From: JBEGTT01 sp041179245
GTDB lineage: Bacteria; Pseudomonadota; Gammaproteobacteria; Burkholderiales; Rhodocyclaceae
Direction of reading: 5' to 3'
Length of the DNA stretch: 18,459 nt
NCBI GenBank assembly: GCA_041179245.1
Contig: JBEGTT010000219.1
Coordinates: 1 to 18,459, forward strand
Shown: one piece after another, positions 14,778 to 18,459 of the stretch
Layout of the letters: every line of letters begins with the position of its first letter
Numbering within the stretch: the stretch's first letter is position 1
Program-made: the position numbers and the translations under genes
The notes under the pieces: generated by a model
Databases searched by the model: none
What the model was told of the DNA's origin: nothing
Seen by the model: only the letters and a program-made list of their open reading frames with translations

Positions 14778-16460
14778 TCAGAACATCCATCCGCCAGTTA
14801 CCCAAAACCGTGGGTTCTGATCTTTGGTATCTGATGTGGATTTCCCGCCAGCGTCTCGCCATGCAAGGCTGGCATCGACATTAAATGGTCCATCAAGATA
14901 ACGTAGCCCTAAGCCACTGCTGGCAAGGTCACGTTCGCTGTTCTGGCTCGCGGCTACCCATGGGCTGTGATTGGTTTTGACGTGGCCAATATCGTGAAAA
15001 ACATAGGGTGTGTAAGGCCCAACGGCATAACGCGCTTCTAGTTGAGCCAACCAACCCTCATCCCCATAGCCTTCACCACCGGGATAACCCCGGACGCCAT
15101 TAACCCCACCTAAACCAAAATCTTCTGAAGAATCCAGATTCTTGCCAGCCCACTGAACTGAAGTCCGGGCAAAGATGCTCAGGTTTGACACCGGCGTCGA
15201 TTGAACCCGCGCAACATCCAAGGACCATTTCTCAAATTGACCATTCGTTTTAGCCGTTGCAGCATCGTAGGCTATTTGCGAATTCCCTATTTTCAGATTA
15301 CCGCTGGTGTAAGTGAGTGCACCATAAGTAATTCCGCCGCCGCCCAATTCATCACGGTGATCAAACTGCACCGCAACCGGCAACACGTCGCTCCGCTTAT
15401 GGTTACTTGTGTCTGTACTGCCCTGTTTATCATTAAGCTGTTTGCTCTGGAACGTTGCCAACAGCGTCAAATTAGTACGCTGTGAACGCAAAAGGGGATA
15501 CGACAAACCAATGCTAGCGATGTCTGCTGACCCGGTTGCCCGCAAGTTAGAAAACTGTTTGCCTAACTCGTAATAAGAATGGGCAAAACCAATATTGCCG
15601 CGCAAACCTGAACTACCCAATGGGCGGCTATAAGCCACATTACCCATCATTTGATTCTCTTCACTGACCAAGGTTTTAAGGGTGAGTTGGTCGCCAAAGC
15701 TAAAGGGACTGTCTGCTTGCAGGTTCACGCGAACACGGTTTTCACCCGTGTAACGATTGCCGTGGTTATCTACACCTACTTCGCCACTCAACAGCTTCTG
15801 ACGCAATACCTGCACGTCTAAATTACCGGTGCCGAAGGTTTCACCTGGGCGTATCACCGGCAATACTTTGATACCGGGTTGGTCACCCAAAACTAGCACC
15901 GCACGTTCCAAGGAAGAAGAACCAATCACGCTGTTAGGCTTCAGTTTCCCTAAGAAGGCCTGTGCAGCTTCGCCCAGCTTGCCTTCACCCGTAGCCTTCA
16001 GCTCGCCATAACGCCCTTCCAGCAAGGTGATATTCAGCACCCCATCCGCAAACTCCTGCTCAGCCAAATACGCCAGCGCAAAAGGATAGCCCTCTGCCCG
16101 GTAAAACAAGGTCACACGATCAGCCAGTGCCTGTAACCCTGCCATGTCGTAAGTCTGGCCAGCAAACTCGCCCAGAATAGCCTTGAGCTGGCTGTCTGTA
16201 AAAATGGTGTGGCTGCTGAAACGAACCGACTGCACTTTCACGGTCACGCCACCGGGAAGCAGCGGCTTGACCGTCGGGGCATTCAAAATATTCAGCGGAG
16301 GAAATTCTTTGGGCAGTTGCGGAACCGGGCGTTCCTGCTGCAACAGCTGACCAGCATTAGGCTGCGTTTGCGCCAGTACAGGAAGGGTGGTCAGTGGAGC
16401 CGTCAGCGCCACCACCAAAACCGTTGGTCGGAAGATGCTTAAAGGTTGATTCGTGGTCAT
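14778..16460 (-). CDS. TpsB-family outer-membrane transporter (ShlB/FhaC/HecB type)
   Basis: A 560-residue two-partner secretion transporter that exports a partner exoprotein across the outer membrane. A signal peptide ends near VLAQTQ, followed by a Gln/Pro-rich stretch and a POTRA domain of the ShlB type (about 75-157: VTVKVQSVRFSSHTIFTDSQ to LNITLLEGRYGELKA). The beta barrel fills about 205-560, carries the conserved loop-6 motif VRGY at 456-459 (VRGYPGGEGYG) and ends with an aromatic residue (WVTGGWMF), as required for BAM insertion. The ATG at 16460 is preferred over GTG at 16472; neither has a strong ribosome-binding site. It is 25 bases after the isomerase gene and last in the exoprotein-isomerase-TpsB locus. 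Confidence 0.94.
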   Translation of the reverse strand: MTTNQPLSIFRPTVLVVALTAPLTTLPVLAQTQPNAGQLLQQERPVPQLPKEFPPLNILNAPTVKPLLPGGVTVKVQSVRFSSHTIFTDSQLKAILGEFAGQTYDMAGLQALADRVTLFYRAEGYPFALAYLAEQEFADGVLNITLLEGRYGELKATGEGKLGEAAQAFLGKLKPNSVIGSSSLERAVLVLGDQPGIKVLPVIRPGETFGTGNLDVQVLRQKLLSGEVGVDNHGNRYTGENRVRVNLQADSPFSFGDQLTLKTLVSEENQMMGNVAYSRPLGSSGLRGNIGFAHSYYELGKQFSNLRATGSADIASIGLSYPLLRSQRTNLTLLATFQSKQLNDKQGSTDTSNHKRSDVLPVAVQFDHRDELGGGGITYGALTYTSGNLKIGNSQIAYDAATAKTNGQFEKWSLDVARVQSTPVSNLSIFARTSVQWAGKNLDSSEDFGLGGVNGVRGYPGGEGYGDEGWLAQLEARYAVGPYTPYVFHDIGHVKTNHSPWVAASQNSERDLASSGLGLRYLDGPFNVDASLAWRDAGGKSTSDTKDQNPRFWVTGGWMF

Positions 16461-16485
16461 GGTTACATTCACTTGTTAATCAGCT

Positions 16486-17295
16486 TTACTGAGCGTTAGC
16501 TTGTTCAAGCAAGCCCTTAATATGGTTTTCTAAGGCCCGTTGCGCCATCAGTCGAGTCAATTGCGGTTTTACAGAATCTAGCGAAGGCGCTTGCAGCGGG
16601 CGAATATCTTCCAGCTTCACCACATGCCAACCATGGGCCGTTTTCACCGGCTTGTTGGCGACCTTGCCTTTATTTAGCCCTTTGACGGTTTCCTTCAATT
16701 CAGGCGATAAACTGTTCAGTGGTGCCCAGTCAGCCAAGCCCTCCTTACCCTTGGTGCCGGCATCTTCCGACACCTGAGCCGCCAATTCAGCCATCGTTTT
16801 AACACTGGTCTTAATATCTTTAATGATGGCTTTAGCGGTGTCTTCATCTTTCACCAGCAAATGTCGAATCAGCACTTCGCGCTTGCCGAGTTTGGCAACC
16901 TGAGCGGCGTATTCCGCTTTCAGATCAGCGTCGCTCGGCTGGTAGTTAGCCACAAAGTCAGCTTCCCACGCGCTAATCAACACATCGCGCCGAGCCAGTT
17001 CAATTTGCGCTTGAACCAAAGGGTTCTGGTCAATCTTGGCTTTGATCGCTTCGGGTTCTAACACCGCTTGCGCGATGAGTGCAGTGCGTACTGATTGGCG
17101 TACATCATCGCTATCAGGGGCCCCCTGCAAACGCTTGGCGCGGAAAATAACCTCAGCCAGCGCGTTCGACTGGGCCACGCCATTCACGGTTACAAAGGGC
17201 TGTTGCAAGGTATTTGGCCCCTGCTGCGCCAACGCCGGTTGAGCAAACGCCGTGAGCAAGCCCAAGGCCAGCGAAAAAATCGGTAAAAGTTTCAT
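16486..17295 (-). CDS. Periplasmic parvulin-type peptidyl-prolyl cis-trans isomerase
   Basis: A 269-residue secreted folding catalyst. The signal peptide (MKLLPIFSLALGLLTAFA) probably ends after Ala23. An N-terminal helical region at about 34-135 resembles the SurA/PpiC chaperone segment. The parvulin domain lies at about 139-231: VLIRHLLVKDEDTAKAIIKD, an LADWAPLNSLSPELK segment, and HGWHVVKLEDIRP. A helical tail follows. The frame is open to 17334, but ATG 17295 is chosen because the signal peptide begins there and TGGAA lies about 9 bases upstream. It sits between the exoprotein and TpsB genes. Par27, a similar parvulin of Bordetella, is known as a chaperone of filamentous haemagglutinin, so escort of the neighbouring exoprotein is the natural inference. 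Confidence 0.92.
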   Translation of the reverse strand: MKLLPIFSLALGLLTAFAQPALAQQGPNTLQQPFVTVNGVAQSNALAEVIFRAKRLQGAPDSDDVRQSVRTALIAQAVLEPEAIKAKIDQNPLVQAQIELARRDVLISAWEADFVANYQPSDADLKAEYAAQVAKLGKREVLIRHLLVKDEDTAKAIIKDIKTSVKTMAELAAQVSEDAGTKGKEGLADWAPLNSLSPELKETVKGLNKGKVANKPVKTAHGWHVVKLEDIRPLQAPSLDSVKPQLTRLMAQRALENHIKGLLEQANAQ

Positions 17296-17391
17296 GGTAA
17301 AAATTCCAGTAAATCTGTCTTGTTTCGCCATCATAAAAACCCGTCAAAAATCAGTTGGTGCCACTACGTTCCAGTGTCTAGATTTTTTTAC

Positions 17392-18459
17392 CTATTGGAG
17401 TTGGAAGGGTGGGGGTACAAATATCACTGGTGCTGTTGGTACTGATGGTGCTGGTACAGATGGTGTTAGTTGAGATGGTGAGATATTAAAGAGTGTGCCG
17501 CCACCAACAACTTGAGAAATCCGGTCGCTGAGCAAACCTACTGCTTGTGATGACGCAGACCGATCGACGGTTGATCCGATGTTTGCATTCGATGGTGCTG
17601 GCGCTGATTTTTTCACAACGCTGATCTTAAATGACTGAACCGCTACACTACCTTGTGAATCCTGTGCCGTTAAGTTGATCGTAATGCTGCCACTAAAACC
17701 AGATGGGGGCGTGCCTGAAAAAGTACCAGTCTGCTGGTTGAATATCAACCAACTCGGTAGTAGCACATTTGAAGGCGGATTTGCCGATAAGGTTATTTTG
17801 GTATTAGGGCTAGTTTTGTTTACAAAGGTATCTGAGGGAACCGTAAAAGAGAACGGGCCATCTGTCGATATTGATATCTCACCAAGAGTTTTCTGGGCAA
17901 CCAAACTCGCAGAGTGATCTGCCGTCAGTGCCTTAACTTGCGTTGTCGTCAGCCCCCGCACTTGATCTATTGTTAGTCCCGATAATTGAGTGGTGCTCAG
18001 CGAATTTATTTGCGCTGTGGGTAGCGTGTTTACTTGTGCTGCTGTTACAGCAGTGGGTTGGGTAATGGCGAGCGTATGACCCACATAGGTAATCGTGTAG
18101 TTGGCATTGCCCGAACTGGCTAGCGTAATTGGGTATGTCTTATTCGCCACTTCCCCTGCCGTGCGTGTGAGTTCGACCCCAAGGCTATCGCCCGAAACCA
18201 GGCCAGAATTAGTTTTGTAGGTCAAAGCAGGGTCGACACTTCCCACAACCTTGGTTTTTGCTTCAGCGGTCACAGTAACGGGCCGTTGTTTAACGGTGAG
18301 CGTACTGCTGACATAGCTGATGTCGTAATTACTGCTGCGTAGACCCGATGGGGTAATGGTGTAACTGCCGGCATTGACAGCGCTTTGGCTGGTGCCGGTA
18401 TAGGTCAGCGCACCAGTGAGTTTCTCAGCCGTTTCGTGATTCACAAACCCGGTGTAGAT
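17392..18459 (-). CDS. Filamentous-haemagglutinin-like exoprotein (TpsA), C-terminal part; 5' end outside window
   Basis: The frame is open through the right edge, so only the last 355 residues are present and no start is shown. They begin with MBG/YDG-type adhesin repeats (GSYTITPSGLRSSNYDISYV, then RPVTVTAEAKTKVVG and a NANYTITYVGHTLAIT end), followed by five octapeptide repeats at 17917-18036, then an Ig-like He_PIG/cadherin-type domain (LPSWLIFNQQTGTFSGTPP, then INLTAQDSQGSVAVQSFKIS). A Ser/Pro-rich tail ends in VIFVPPPFQLQ. YDG and MBG repeats are typical of large surface adhesins exported by two-partner secretion. The N-terminal secretion domain must lie further right. The isomerase and TpsB genes follow on the same strand. 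No terminator separates them, so one transcript is likely. Confidence 0.85.
   Translation of the reverse strand: MYTGFVNHETAEKLTGALTYTGTSQSAVNAGSYTITPSGLRSSNYDISYVSSTLTVKQRPVTVTAEAKTKVVGSVDPALTYKTNSGLVSGDSLGVELTRTAGEVANKTYPITLASSGNANYTITYVGHTLAITQPTAVTAAQVNTLPTAQINSLSTTQLSGLTIDQVRGLTTTQVKALTADHSASLVAQKTLGEISISTDGPFSFTVPSDTFVNKTSPNTKITLSANPPSNVLLPSWLIFNQQTGTFSGTPPSGFSGSITINLTAQDSQGSVAVQSFKISVVKKSAPAPSNANIGSTVDRSASSQAVGLLSDRISQVVGGGTLFNISPSQLTPSVPAPSVPTAPVIFVPPPFQLQ
17917..18036 (-). repeat. Five tandem octapeptide-coding units in the exoprotein gene
   Basis: The 24-base units encode QVNTLPTA, QINSLSTT, QLSGLTID, QVRGLTTT and QVKALTAD. The pattern is Gln, aliphatic residue, two variable residues, Leu, three variable residues. 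The units are diverged in DNA, so they are an old protein repeat rather than a recent slip expansion. Confidence 0.8.

Noticed and set aside
1..18459. CRISPR array, insertion sequence or prophage
   Set aside because: No regularly spaced direct repeats, transposase motifs or phage genes were seen; the only tandem repeats are protein-coding units in the exoprotein gene.

Overview
The window looks like a chromosomal segment of a Gram-negative betaproteobacterium. The evidence is the rpsP-rimM-trmD-rplS ribosomal/tRNA-modification operon, two-partner secretion genes, a PAS-bearing chemoreceptor, and moderate base composition. Gene content would fit Neisseriales such as Chitinibacteraceae or Chromobacteriaceae, but that placement is an inference from gene style only. 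No plasmid, phage or insertion-sequence genes are visible.

Left part (1-4300): a partial DUF192-like secreted protein gene runs off the left edge on the minus strand. Divergent from it are a large PAS/4-helix/HAMP methyl-accepting chemotaxis protein and, 22 bases later, a MscS-type channel carrying a C-terminal cyclic-nucleotide-binding domain. These converge on a small S4-domain RNA-binding protein gene.

Central housekeeping block (4304-6423, minus): a recognisable sigma-70 promoter drives rpsP, rimM, trmD and rplS, which end at a hairpin terminator. rimM and trmD appear to start at non-ATG codons that overlap the preceding stop, which suggests translational coupling.

Regulator/transport block (6472-9484): an IclR-family repressor or activator is divergent from a shortened aldehyde-dehydrogenase-like protein that lacks the whole catalytic half. 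An MFS permease follows. The 136-base divergent gap holds two inverted repeats that could be operators.

Stress and metabolism block (9485-14475): a cold-shock protein with a structured leader converges on a two-gene minus operon, nadC and a K+ channel of the RCK type, with a shared bidirectional terminator. Next come a membrane-anchored FMN glutamate-synthase-like protein, a universal stress protein, and a divergent two-CBS-domain protein.

Right part (14514-18459): a tRNA-Ser(UGA) with its own promoter and terminator, then a minus-strand two-partner secretion locus. In transcription order this is a large YDG/MBG-repeat exoprotein (3' part only, cut by the window edge), a periplasmic parvulin-type peptidyl-prolyl isomerase, and the TpsB outer-membrane transporter. 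The isomerase probably acts as periplasmic chaperone for the exoprotein before TpsB exports it.

The least ordinary items are the half-length aldehyde dehydrogenase homologue, the isomerase inserted between the secreted and transporter genes, an octapeptide repeat in the exoprotein, and the channel/chemoreceptor pair.
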